DNA of 31,273 nucleotides, taken from assembly GCA_039583705.1 (NCBI GenBank), contig JAVKSM010000023.1, forward strand, positions 1-31,273. The letters run 5' to 3'. A program made the translations under genes and the position numbers. The notes beneath the pieces were generated by a model. That model was not told the DNA's origin. It worked only from the letters and a program-made list of their open reading frames with translations, and made no database searches. The stretch is from JAVKSM01 sp039583705 (GTDB lineage: Bacteria; Actinomycetota; Actinomycetes; Mycobacteriales; Pseudonocardiaceae). Each line of letters starts with the position of its first letter. Position 1 is the stretch's first letter. Positions 8,455 to 15,925 of this stretch are shown here, in pieces.

Positions 8455-9597
8455 GTGACGACCTGGACCGAGACCAAGACCGACCTCAAGATCCCCGCCA
8501 CCCTCAGACCCGCCGACGGTCGCTTCGGCTGCGGCCCTTCCAAGGTGCGCCCGGAGCAACTCGCCGCGCTGGCCCGCGAGGGCGCCGCGGTGATGGGGAC
8601 CTCGCACCGCCAGCAGCCGGTGAAGTCCCTGGTCGGGCGGGTGCGCGCCGGGCTCGCCGAGTTGTTCGGGCTGCCGCAGGGCTACGAGGTTGTGCTCGGC
8701 AACGGCGGCACCACCGCATTCTGGGACGCCGCTGCGTTCGGGCTGGTCCGCGAGCGCGCGCTGCACCTGAGCTACGGCGAGTTCTCCTCGAAGTTCGCCG
8801 CCGTCACGGCGGGAGCCCCGTTCCTCGCCGACCCGGTCGTTCTCGCGACCGAGCCGGGCACCGCGCCCGAGCCGATCGCCGACCCGAGCTGCGACGTGCT
8901 GGCATGGGCGCACAACGAGACCTCCACCGGGGTGATGGTCGGGGTGCACCGGCCGTCCGATGCCGTCGACGGCACGCTGGTGGCCGTCGACGCGACGTCG
9001 GGCGCCGGCGGCCTGGCCGTCGACCCCCGGCAGTTCGACGTCTACTACTTCGCACCCCAGAAGTGCTTCGCCTCCGACGGCGGCCTGTGGATCGCGCTGC
9101 TGAGCCCGGCCGCACTGGAACGGCTCGACGAGATCGGCTCCTCTGGCCGCTGGATGCCCCAGTTCCTGTCGCTGACGACCGCGCTGGAGAACTCCCGCAA
9201 GGACCAGACCTACAACACCCCGGCGGTGGCGACGCTGTTCCTGCTCGCCGACCAGGTGGAGTGGATGCTGGCCCGGGGCGGGATGGAGTGGACCGTCACC
9301 CGCACCGCCGACTCCTCCCGCCGGCTCTACGACTGGGCACAGGCCTCGGAGTTCGCCACCCCGTTCGTCGCCAACCCGGTGCACCGCTCGCAGGTCGTGG
9401 GCACGGTCGACTTCACCGGGTCGGTGGACGCCGCCGCGCTCGCCCGGATCCTGCGCCGCAACGGCATCGTCGACGTCGAGCCCTACCGGAAGCTGGGGCG
9501 CAATCAGTTGCGGGTCGGCATGTTCCCCGCCGTCGACCCGGAGGACGTCTCGGCGTTGACGGCCTGCGTGGACTGGGTCGTCGAGCGCCTGGGCTGA
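8455..9597 (+). CDS. serC: Phosphoserine aminotransferase (mycobacterial type)
   Basis: This PLP enzyme converts 3-phosphohydroxypyruvate to phosphoserine in serine biosynthesis. The product is 380 aa from GTG at 8455 (VTTWTETKTDLKIPATLRPA). The N-terminal region FGCGPSKVRPEQL, GTSHRQQPVKSL and VLGNGGTTAFWDAA bind substrate and cofactor. The PLP-binding lysine is K203 in YYFAPQKCFASDGG, with VDATSGAGGL upstream. GRNQLRVGMFPAVDPEDV is near the C-terminus. Length and motifs match the long actinobacterial class. There is no strong Shine-Dalgarno. It is followed by a 17-bp tandem repeat and then sepH, an arrangement known in actinobacteria. Confidence 0.95.
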   Translation: MTTWTETKTDLKIPATLRPADGRFGCGPSKVRPEQLAALAREGAAVMGTSHRQQPVKSLVGRVRAGLAELFGLPQGYEVVLGNGGTTAFWDAAAFGLVRERALHLSYGEFSSKFAAVTAGAPFLADPVVLATEPGTAPEPIADPSCDVLAWAHNETSTGVMVGVHRPSDAVDGTLVAVDATSGAGGLAVDPRQFDVYYFAPQKCFASDGGLWIALLSPAALERLDEIGSSGRWMPQFLSLTTALENSRKDQTYNTPAVATLFLLADQVEWMLARGGMEWTVTRTADSSRRLYDWAQASEFATPFVANPVHRSQVVGTVDFTGSVDAAALARILRRNGIVDVEPYRKLGRNQLRVGMFPAVDPEDVSALTACVDWVVERLG

Positions 9598-9611
9598 GGG
9601 CGGCGCTCCGA

Positions 9612-9687
9612 CCGGAACCCAGCGCTGTCCGGAACCCAGCGCTGTCCGGAACCCAGCGCTGTCCGGAACCCAGCGCTGTCCGGAACC
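9612..9687. repeat. 17-bp tandem repeat, four full copies plus a partial
   Basis: CCGGAACCCAGCGCTGT is repeated without change at 9612-9628, 9629-9645, 9646-9662 and 9663-9679, followed by CCGGAACC. Each unit contains the palindrome CAGCGCTG. It fills most of the 139-bp serC-sepH gap. Confidence 0.95.
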
Positions 9688-9724
9688 TCGGGCGCGCCTC
9701 CCTCCGAGGTCGCCGGCCAGCACC

Positions 9725-9730
9725 TACCGT
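9725..9730 (+). promoter_or_regulatory. -10-like TACCGT before sepH
   Basis: TACCGT ends 6 nt before ATG 9737. No Shine-Dalgarno is visible, which suggests leaderless transcription of sepH. Confidence 0.35.
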
Positions 9731-9736
9731 CATGCC

Positions 9737-10612
9737 ATGCGGTCGCTGCGGGTGGTCGGCCTCGGCGAGGACGCGGCCTCCGTGATCCTCGAGGATCCGA
9801 CGCGCCACGAGTGCTTCAGCGTGCCCGCCGACGACCGGCTGCGTGCCGCGGCTCGGGGCGACGCCACCCGGCTCGGCCAGATTGAGATCGACTTGGAGAG
9901 CCAGTTGCGACCACGTGAGATCCAGGCCCGCATCCGTGCCGGTGCGTCCGTGGAGGAGGTCGCCACGGCCGCTGGCGTCCCCTTCCAGCGCATCGAGCGC
10001 TTCGCCTACCCCGTGCTGCTGGAGCGTTCCCGGATCGTCGAGCTCGCGCAGCACGCCCACCCGATGCGTGCCGACGGGCCGGACGTACGTACCCTCGCCG
10101 AGGTCGTCGCCGCCACCTTCGGGCTGCGCGGCGCCGACTACTCGGAGGCGGAGTGGGACTCCTGGCGCGGCGAGGACGGCAAGTGGACAGTCGCGCTGCG
10201 CTGGCGGGCGGGCCGCTCGGAGAACTCGGCGCACTGGTTCTACCACCCCGGCGCCCATGGCGGCACGGTCACGGTCCAGGACGAGGCCGCCGCCGACCTC
10301 GTCGAGGGTCACCCGGCCAAGCCGCTGCGCACGGTGCGTCCGGTGACGGCCCTGGCCCAGCAGGCGGGCGAGACCGGCCTGCGCCGGCCCGACGAGCTGC
10401 CGGCGCAGGCCGGTCCGGAACCCGTCGCGGAACCGACCCCCGAGCCCGAACCGCGTTCCGAACCGCGTTCCGAACCGCGCCCCGAGCCGCATCCCGAGCC
10501 CGAGCCCGAGCCGGAGCCGACGAGCAGGCAGGCCACGAAGGGCGCCCGCAAGAACCACCCGACCGTGCCCTCCTGGGAGGACGTGCTGCTCGGTGTCCGC
10601 AAGCCCGGCTGA
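9737..10612 (+). CDS. sepH: Septation protein SepH
   Basis: SepH is an actinobacterial cell-division protein that acts on FtsZ at the septum (established for Streptomyces and mycobacteria). The 291-aa product has the N-terminal DUF3071 region (MRSLRVVGLGEDAASVILED, LRPREIQARIRAGASVEEVATAAG, about residues 1-90) containing a helix-turn-helix-like segment. A second conserved block FGLRGADYSEAEWDSWRGED...WRAGRSENSAHWFYHP follows (about 130-175). Next comes a low-complexity Pro/Glu linker (about 225-265, EPEP and RSEP repeats) and a conserved C-terminal VPSWEDVLLGVR. It follows serC, as expected in this lineage. ATG 9737 is used; ATG 9732 is out of frame. Confidence 0.93.
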   Translation: MRSLRVVGLGEDAASVILEDPTRHECFSVPADDRLRAAARGDATRLGQIEIDLESQLRPREIQARIRAGASVEEVATAAGVPFQRIERFAYPVLLERSRIVELAQHAHPMRADGPDVRTLAEVVAATFGLRGADYSEAEWDSWRGEDGKWTVALRWRAGRSENSAHWFYHPGAHGGTVTVQDEAAADLVEGHPAKPLRTVRPVTALAQQAGETGLRRPDELPAQAGPEPVAEPTPEPEPRSEPRSEPRPEPHPEPEPEPEPTSRQATKGARKNHPTVPSWEDVLLGVRKPG

Positions 10613-10651
10613 CGCCCCCGCTCGCGAGTTCCCTCCCGGCCCAGCTCCCGG

Positions 10652-11041
10652 TCACAGCGCGGTGAACGGCAGCATCACCCAGCCCACAGCCAGGCCGACG
10701 GCCACCCCGACCCCGACCCAGCGCCACACGGGAGTGCGCTGGAGCAGCCACACCGCTGGTGCCAGGCCCGCGTCGATGAACAGGTTCACGACGATCACGA
10801 ACGGCCCGACCGCCTCGGCCAACGCCAGGCACAGCGTGACGTCGGCGACGGCCACCACCGCGGCGACGAAGGTGGCGACGGTCAGCCCGGTGGCCCACGG
10901 CGTCGACTCCTGACCCGGCCCGGCCAGCCAGGTGGCCCGGGGCCGGGGACGGGTGGGCCGGGGACGGGTGGGCCGGGGAGCGGGGCCGGTCCGGCCGACC
11001 TGCGCGTTGCCTGCTCTCGCCCGCAACCGCACAAAGCTCAC
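10652..11041 (-). CDS. Small integral membrane protein (DUF2537-like)
   Basis: From GTG 11041 the product is about 129 aa. It has a basic Pro/Arg-rich N-terminus (PTRPRP repeats) and then three hydrophobic helices: TGLTVATFVAAVVAVADVTL, EAVGPFVIVVNLFIDAGLAP, and WRWVGVGVAVGLAVGWVML. The conserved-looking LLQRTPVWRW lies between helices two and three. From memory, the protein convergent with sepH in mycobacteria (Rv0882) is a similar small membrane protein of DUF2537 type. Function is unknown. The start is uncertain, since the frame is open to 11323 and the N-terminal repeats may not be conserved. Its stop is 39 bp from the sepH stop. Confidence 0.65.
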   Translation of the reverse strand: MSFVRLRARAGNAQVGRTGPAPRPTRPRPTRPRPRATWLAGPGQESTPWATGLTVATFVAAVVAVADVTLCLALAEAVGPFVIVVNLFIDAGLAPAVWLLQRTPVWRWVGVGVAVGLAVGWVMLPFTAL

Positions 11042-11300
11042 CGTAGGGCGGCGGGCGACGGCGTGAGTGCGACAAGCCGGAACCCATGGCGCCGCAACAG
11101 CCCGAGCCCACCCGACCAGGCTCCGGGCCGGTCGGGACGGCGGTCGGCGGCGGTCAGGTCCCGAAAGTCGTCCAGTCGCGGGTCCGCCGGATCCGCCACT
11201 TCGATGGGCCTGGCCACGGTCGGCGATTCTCCCCGGACAGCCGTAGCGGCGTGCGGCAGGCTGTGTCACGGTCGGGGTAGTCGATGAGGAGGCGCCCGCG
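11042..11300. other. Intergenic region between the small membrane gene and the GCS2 gene
   Basis: 259 bp between divergent starts. I see no credible gene, only shadow frames, and no clear operator beyond the GAGGAGG ribosome-binding site at 11286-11292. Confidence 0.5.
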
Positions 11301-12782
11301 GTGGGTCGAGACGTCGCCCGCACCGATTTCGCCCCGGAGGACCGCCAGCGCTACCGCGGCAAGGTGCGTCGCTGCCTGGATGCCCTGGCCCGGATGTTGC
11401 GGGATGCCCGGTTCGCCGCCGACGAGCCGTACACCGGGCTGGAGATGGAGCTCAACCTCGTCGACGAACACCTCGCGCCGGCGCTGGTCAACGCGGCGGT
11501 GCTCGCCGCGCTGGGCAGCCCGGAATTCAGCAGCGAGCTCGGCCGCTGGAACCTGGAGATCAACCTGCCGCCGCGGGCGCTGCCCGGCGACGAGGCGCTG
11601 CACTGGGAGCGGTACCTGGTCGACTCGATGGCCGACGCCGACGCCAAGGCCGGCGAACTGGGCGCCCGCCTGGTGATGATCGGCGTACTGCCGACGCTGC
11701 GCGAGCAGCACATGCGTTCGGCGGCGCTGTCGCCGGACTCCCGCTACGCACTGCTCAACCAGCAGATGCTCGCCGCCCGCGGCGAGCCGTTCCGACTGGA
11801 CATCGAAGGTCGCGGCAGCGGCCCGGAGCGGCTGGTCCTGGACATCGACTCGATCGCGCCCGAGGCGGCCTGCACCTCGATGCAATTGCATCTGCAGGTG
11901 CCCCCGGACTGCTTCGCCGCCCACTGGAACGCCGCGCAGTGCCTGGCCGGGGTGCAGCTCGCACTGGGGGCCAACTCCCCGTTCCTGTTCGAGCGGCGGC
12001 TGTGGGCCGAAACCCGGGTGCCACTGTTCACCCAGGCCGCCGACGTCCGCTCGGAGGAGCTGCGCAACCAGGGGGTGCGCCCGCGGGTGTGGTTCGGCGA
12101 ACGGTGGATCACATCGATCTTCGACTTGTTCGAGGAGAACGTGCGCTACTTCCCCGGCCTGCTGCCGGTGTGCGAGGACGAGGACCCGGTGGCCGAGCTG
12201 GACGCCGGCCGGCCGCCTGGGCTGCACGAGCTGTGCCTGCACAACGGCACGATCTGGCGCTGGAACCGGCCCGTCTACGACGTCGTGGGCGGCACGCCGC
12301 ACGTCCGCGTGGAGAACCGGGTGCTGCCGGCCGGCCCCACCGCCGTGGACGCCGTCGCCAACGCGATGTTCTTCTACGGCGTGCTCCGGGTGCTCGCCGA
12401 GCAGGAGCGGCCGTTGTGGACCCAGATGTCCTTCGACGCCGCGCAGGAGAACTTCTACGCCGCCGCCCGGTCCGGCATGGACACCCAGTTGTACTGGCCG
12501 GGCCTGGGATGGGTGCGGCCCGACGAGCTGGTGCTGCGCCGACTGTTACCGCTGGCCCATGACGGGCTCGCCAGGTGGGGCGTCTCACCGGCGGCGGCCC
12601 GCCACTACCTCGACGTCGTCGAGCAGCGCTGCCTGTGCCGCCGGACTGGTGCGTCCTGGCAGCTTGAGACCGTGGCCCGGCTGGAGGAGCGGGGCGCGAC
12701 GCGCCTGGAGGCGCTGCGCGGCATGCTGGCCCGCTACCTGGAGGCGATGGCGGCCAACGAGCCCGTGCACTGCTGGCCGTGA
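11301..12782 (+). CDS. Glutamate-cysteine ligase-like protein (GCS2 superfamily)
   Basis: This is a 493-aa member of the carboxylate-amine/glutamate-cysteine ligase superfamily, which forms gamma-glutamyl amide bonds with ATP. GTG 11301 is preceded by GAGGAGG at 8 nt. Motifs: YTGLEMELNLVDEHLAP (about 45-61), SSELGRWNLEINLPPRALPG (about 76-95, metal/Glu-binding acidic residues), CTSMQLHLQVPP (about 193-204), ALGANSPFLF, and VENRVLPAGPTAVDAVAN. It is longer than the about 370-aa YbdK type. The true acceptor is unknown: it may be gamma-glutamylcysteine formation for ergothioneine-type thiols or another amine. No egt genes are adjacent. Confidence 0.85.
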   Translation: MGRDVARTDFAPEDRQRYRGKVRRCLDALARMLRDARFAADEPYTGLEMELNLVDEHLAPALVNAAVLAALGSPEFSSELGRWNLEINLPPRALPGDEALHWERYLVDSMADADAKAGELGARLVMIGVLPTLREQHMRSAALSPDSRYALLNQQMLAARGEPFRLDIEGRGSGPERLVLDIDSIAPEAACTSMQLHLQVPPDCFAAHWNAAQCLAGVQLALGANSPFLFERRLWAETRVPLFTQAADVRSEELRNQGVRPRVWFGERWITSIFDLFEENVRYFPGLLPVCEDEDPVAELDAGRPPGLHELCLHNGTIWRWNRPVYDVVGGTPHVRVENRVLPAGPTAVDAVANAMFFYGVLRVLAEQERPLWTQMSFDAAQENFYAAARSGMDTQLYWPGLGWVRPDELVLRRLLPLAHDGLARWGVSPAAARHYLDVVEQRCLCRRTGASWQLETVARLEERGATRLEALRGMLARYLEAMAANEPVHCWP

Positions 12783-12792
12783 GGAACGCCGG

Positions 12793-12832
12793 TCCCGACG
12801 GGCGGAGCCGCGTGCGGGGCTCGCCGTCGGGA
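12793..12832. terminator. Long stem-loop after the GCS2 gene
   Basis: TCCCGACGG (12793-12801) pairs with CCGTCGGGA (12824-12832), and the stem continues inward through GAGCC/GGCTC with one or two bulged G residues, about 15 bp in all. It lies just past the stop at 12782, between convergent genes, without a T-run. Confidence 0.7.
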
Positions 12833-12867
12833 TCCGTCGTGCCGCTACCACCACGAAGGGACCTCCA

Positions 12868-12886
12868 AAAGGTTAGGCTAACCTAA
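12868..12886. promoter_or_regulatory. IdeR/DtxR iron box, near-perfect
   Basis: AAAGGTTAGGCTAACCTAA matches the 19-bp IdeR/DtxR consensus TTAGGTTAGGCTAACCTAA at 17 positions; the central 15 bp are a perfect palindrome. IdeR-Fe(II) normally represses promoters carrying this box. Here it covers the last codons and stop of the MFS gene (12878) and points at no intact gene. On the reverse strand it is followed after a few bases by GGAGG (12862-12866) and GTG at 12854 with a 7-nt spacer, the typical layout of an iron-regulated start, but that frame (12854 down to 12585) runs antisense into the GCS2 gene and resembles no protein. Confidence 0.8.
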
Positions 12887-14347
12887 GTCACACCGCAAGC
12901 CGCCGTCTGCCTCCCGGCTGGCGACCTCGACGACCTCGACGACCTGCCGGGGCCGGGCCCGCCAGCCCAGGATCCCCGCGCACACCAGCACCGAGACCAG
13001 CGCGACCAACCCGCCGAAGAGCACCGGCGCGCGGGCGCCGAACATCCCGGCGATCCAGCCCAGCACCGGGCCGCCCACCGGGTTGCCGCCGAGGAACACC
13101 AACATGTACAACCCCATGACCCGACCGCGCATGGACGGGCTGACCGACAGTTGCACGGTGCTGTTCGCCGCCGTGGTGAAGGTCAAGGCGGCCATCCCCG
13201 TCGGGATGAGCATGAGCCCGGTGGCCAGGTAGCTGGGCATCACCCCGACCAGCGACGTGCACAGCCCGAAGACCGCCCCCGACCCGATCACCAACCGCAA
13301 CCGGGGCCGGCCGACCCGGCGGGCAGCCACCGCCGCGCCGGCCAGTGAGCCGACCGCCATCAACGTCGACAACAGCCCGTAGGACTCGGCACCCCGGCCG
13401 AAGACGTTGCGCGCCAGCAGCGCCAGCGTCAGGTAGAAGTTGAGCCCGAAGGTCGAGACGCAGAACACCAGGACCAACACGAGCACGAGGTCCGGGCGGT
13501 GCCGGACGTAGCGCAGGCCCTCCCGCAGTTGGCCGCGCCCCCGGGCGAGCCTGGCCGGGGCGTGCAGCGTGGTCGGGTCCATGACGAGCAGCCCGGTGAT
13601 CACGGCGAGGAAGCTCGCGGCGTTGACCAGGAACACCCAGCCGGTGCCGACCGCGGCGACCATCACCCCGGCCACGGCTGGGCCGACGATCCGCGCCGCG
13701 TTGAACGTCATCGAGTTGAGCGCGACCGCGTTCGGCAGCACCTCCCGGCCGACCATCTCCACCGCGAACGCCTGCCGCACCGGGCTGTCCATCGCGGAGA
13801 ACCCGCCGAGCACGGCCGCCAGCAGGTAGACCTGCCACAGCGCGACCAGCCCCGTGACGTCGAGCAGGCCCAGCGCCAACGCGCACGTCCCGAGGCCGGC
13901 CTGGACCCCGATGAGCAGTCGCCGCTTGTCGTAGCGGTCGGCGAGGACACCGGCCCACGGCGAGAGCAGCATGGGGGTGAACTGCAGGGCGGCGACGACG
14001 CCCAGCGCCAGCGCGTTGCCGTGCGAGAGCGTGAGCACCAACCAGTCCTGGGCGATACGCTGCATCCAGGTGCCGACCAGGGAGACGACCTGCCCGCTGG
14101 CGTAGAGCCGGTAGTTGCGGATCCGCAGCGAGCCGAACATGCCGCCACTCGTCGCCCCGGCGCTCACCCGCTGTCCTGGGACTGCGGCCGGCGGTTCAGC
14201 CGGGCCGCCGCCAGCCGCCGCCGGCTGGCACGCGCCGGTGCCACGGCTGTCCGGGTCTGGCGCGTTCGGGTCTGGCGCGTTCGGGTCTGGCGCATCGGGA
14301 TCTGGGGCGTCTGGGTCTCGGGCGTCTGGATCACCGATCGTTAGCAT
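12878..14347 (-). CDS. MFS exporter (MFS_3 / EntS-like)
   Basis: This is a 489-aa 12-helix major facilitator. After a non-conserved N-terminus, the core starts MFGSLRIRNYRLYASGQVVS (about residue 70), followed by GTWMQRIAQDWLVL and LLSPWAGVLADRYDKRRLL (the MFS loop 2-3 motif GxLaDRydkRr). Later motifs include MDSPVRQAFAVEMV, ALNSMTFNAARIVGPAVAG and SPSMRGRVMGLYML. These are typical of the MFS_3 group that includes the enterobactin exporter EntS. The first 30 residues are pentapeptide repeats (DPDAP/DPNAP) encoded by a 15-bp DNA repeat, so the true start may be internal (for example GTG before SAGATSGG). The stop lies inside an iron box. Confidence 0.88.
   Translation of the reverse strand: MLTIGDPDARDPDAPDPDAPDPNAPDPNAPDPDSRGTGACQPAAAGGGPAEPPAAVPGQRVSAGATSGGMFGSLRIRNYRLYASGQVVSLVGTWMQRIAQDWLVLTLSHGNALALGVVAALQFTPMLLSPWAGVLADRYDKRRLLIGVQAGLGTCALALGLLDVTGLVALWQVYLLAAVLGGFSAMDSPVRQAFAVEMVGREVLPNAVALNSMTFNAARIVGPAVAGVMVAAVGTGWVFLVNAASFLAVITGLLVMDPTTLHAPARLARGRGQLREGLRYVRHRPDLVLVLVLVFCVSTFGLNFYLTLALLARNVFGRGAESYGLLSTLMAVGSLAGAAVAARRVGRPRLRLVIGSGAVFGLCTSLVGVMPSYLATGLMLIPTGMAALTFTTAANSTVQLSVSPSMRGRVMGLYMLVFLGGNPVGGPVLGWIAGMFGARAPVLFGGLVALVSVLVCAGILGWRARPRQVVEVVEVASREADGGLRCDLG
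14257..14336 (-). repeat. 15-bp repeats encoding DPNAP/DPDAP pentapeptides
   Basis: Units related to GTTCGGGTCTGGCGC (plus strand) repeat about five times with divergence, in frame with the N-terminus of the MFS gene. Confidence 0.8.
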
Positions 14348-14357
14348 ACCGAACTAA
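14341..14357. promoter_or_regulatory. TTAG-N9-CTAA inverted repeat over the MFS start
   Basis: TTAGCATACCGAACTAA overlaps the ATG at 14347. Such half-sites are often seen upstream of MFS genes paired with MarR regulators. No MarR gene is in the window, so this is only a candidate. Confidence 0.3.
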
Positions 14358-14371
14358 TCGCCCGGCTGCAT

Positions 14372-14394
14372 GGCGCCGGCTTCCCGACGGCGCC
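14372..14394 (-). terminator. Hairpin directly after the membrane-anchored protein gene
   Basis: GGCGCC at 14372-14377 pairs with GGCGCC at 14389-14394 across an 11-nt loop, immediately past the stop at 14395 on the reverse strand. Confidence 0.35.
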
Positions 14395-14994
14395 CTACAG
14401 CACCCGGAACGAGCCGGTGATCTGGTCGAAGGTCGGTGCGAGGCCCTGGAACGTCCCGGCCGGGACCGCCTGGAAGACCATGCTGATCATCGTCTTGCCC
14501 TTGAACAGGAACACCTGGGAGTGCACGCCCGTCTGCCCGCTGCTGGCGTCCTGGAACGAGTAGAGGTAGAGATAGCCCGGCAGCCCGGCCAGCAGGATCT
14601 GCTGCGGCTGGGCGAGGAGCTTGGCCGAGCCGCCCGAGTGCGTGATGATCTGGTCGGTCAACTGCTTGACCGACCCGAGATCCTGTGGGGCCACCGGGCT
14701 GTCGAGTCCCACCACCCGCACCTGGAACGAGCCCCGGCCGCCCTGCGTCACGAGCAGCGGGACCTGGGGGTCGGGAGACCGCAGCCGGGTCCACGCCGCC
14801 GGGTAGGCGAGCGCGAACCCGGCCGGCGGGTCACGGAACTCGACGAAGCCGGGCGGCGGAGCGGGCGGCGGGCTGGCCGCCGCCGACGTCGCCGACGTCG
14901 CCGAGTGCAGTCCGAGCCCCACGCCCACTCCCGCGGCCACGCCGCCCACCAGCAGGAGCGCGACGACGATGACGATCAGCTTTCGCCTCTTCAT
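14395..14994 (-). CDS. Membrane-anchored extracytoplasmic protein of unknown function
   Basis: This is a 199-aa protein. The N-terminus MKRRKLIVIVVALLLVGGVA is a basic stretch plus one hydrophobic helix, a signal anchor with no lipobox. An Ala/Ser/Pro linker (about 31-50) leads to a globular domain: FVEFRDPPAGFALAYPAAWTRL, QVRVVGLDSPVAPQDL, GLPGYLYLYSFQD, VFLFKGKTMISMVFQAVP and APTFDQITGSFRVL. The pattern of a FxLxYPxxW opening and a final SFRV strand resembles PsbP/DUF1795-like or mycobacterial LpqN-type secreted domains (inference from pattern). Its function is not known. It lies upstream of the MFS gene on the same strand with a 47-bp gap. Confidence 0.75.
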   Translation of the reverse strand: MKRRKLIVIVVALLLVGGVAAGVGVGLGLHSATSATSAAASPPPAPPPGFVEFRDPPAGFALAYPAAWTRLRSPDPQVPLLVTQGGRGSFQVRVVGLDSPVAPQDLGSVKQLTDQIITHSGGSAKLLAQPQQILLAGLPGYLYLYSFQDASSGQTGVHSQVFLFKGKTMISMVFQAVPAGTFQGLAPTFDQITGSFRVL

Positions 14995-15187
14995 GGCGCT
15001 GGGACCTCGCGGTTCTCCGGATCACGCTGCCAGCCGTCGTGGCCGGAACGGACCGCACGTTACCAGTGGAACCAGGGCGGGAGCCGGCCGCGCCCGGCGG
15101 CGCACCTCGCCGTCCACCGGAGAGGGAGGGATGATGGGGGCAGCCGGAGGTCCATGACCCGACAACCCGGCCGGACAGGGGGCCGTC

Positions 15188-15568
15188 ATGGCCATTGAGC
15201 TCAACCACACCGTCGTCCTCGCGCGGGACAAGCAGGTCGCCGCGCCGTTCCTCGCCAGCCTGCTGGGGCTACCGGCTCCGGAGCCGGCTGGCCCGTTCCT
15301 GGCGGTGACCCTGGCCAACGGCGTCAGCCTGGACTACGCCGACGCCGGCGGTGAGGTCCCTTCCCAGCACTACGCGTTCCTGCTCAGCGAAGCCGAGTTC
15401 GACGCCGCCTTCGACCGGCTGCAGGCGCTGAACCTGACCTACTACGCCGACCCGCACCACCACCAGCCCGGCGAGATCAACCGCCGCAACGGCGGCCGCG
15501 GGCTCTACTTCGACGACCCCGACGGCCACAACATGGAGATCTTCACCCCCGGCGCCCCGGCCGGTTGA
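15188..15568 (+). CDS. VOC family protein (glyoxalase/bleomycin-resistance fold)
   Basis: This is a 126-aa single-domain VOC metalloprotein made of two beta-alpha-beta-beta-beta modules. Likely metal ligands are His7 (ELNHTVV), His61 (PSQHYAF) and Glu117 (HNMEIFTP). The C-terminal GRGLYFDDPDGHNMEIFTP is the diagnostic strand. These proteins include dioxygenases, glyoxalases and antibiotic-binding proteins; the substrate cannot be told here. ATG 15188 is preceded by a G-rich ACAGGGGGCC. It is divergent from the membrane-anchored protein across 193 bp in which I see no further gene. Confidence 0.9.
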   Translation: MAIELNHTVVLARDKQVAAPFLASLLGLPAPEPAGPFLAVTLANGVSLDYADAGGEVPSQHYAFLLSEAEFDAAFDRLQALNLTYYADPHHHQPGEINRRNGGRGLYFDDPDGHNMEIFTPGAPAG

Positions 15569-15925
15569 CCCCGGCCGGTTGACGGCCAGGTTGACGGCCT
15601 CGGCCGCGGCCGGCCCCCAGGTAGCCCCGCCGCCGGTCCGGCCGCGGGCCTACCCTTTCCTTGAGTCTCTCCCGGCTCCTCTCTCTCCCGACTCCTCAGG
15701 GTCTTTCCCGACCGGTGCAGCGATGCCCGACCAGCCTGACGAGAGTCTGAAACGCGGCTGGCGGCCGGTCGACAGGGAGGGTTCACCACATCGTCACTTG
15801 CGTTAACAACGCGGACACATCAACTGTTCACTCTTTCTGGTGAGTTGCCGGCGGATAGTGCGGATCAGGTCGCCGACGGGCTTGGTGACGTTTTGGTGCG
15901 CCCGATGTGGGTGTAAGGAGTGGGG
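15569..15925. other. Intergenic region upstream of the ammonium transporter
   Basis: 357 bp without a convincing gene. The first part is GC-rich with a C/T-rich run (about 15655-15710). From about 15780 it becomes AT-richer and looks like the amt promoter region. Confidence 0.5.
15803..15818 (+). promoter_or_regulatory. Candidate GlnR half-site pair upstream of amt
   Basis: TTAAC-6 nt-GACAC approximates the actinobacterial GlnR pattern gTnAC-n6-GaAAC (main T, A, C and G, A, A, C positions kept). It is about 110 bp upstream of an ammonium transporter, the classic GlnR target. The match is weak and only one pair is seen. Confidence 0.3.

Noticed and set aside
9612..9687. CRISPR-like array
   Set aside because: The 17-bp units are directly adjacent with no spacers, so it is a tandem repeat.
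12585..12854. 89-codon gene driven by the iron box
   Set aside because: The ribosome-binding site is good, but two thirds of the frame is antisense to the conserved GCS2 C-terminus and the product (Arg/Gln/Ala-rich) looks like a shadow.
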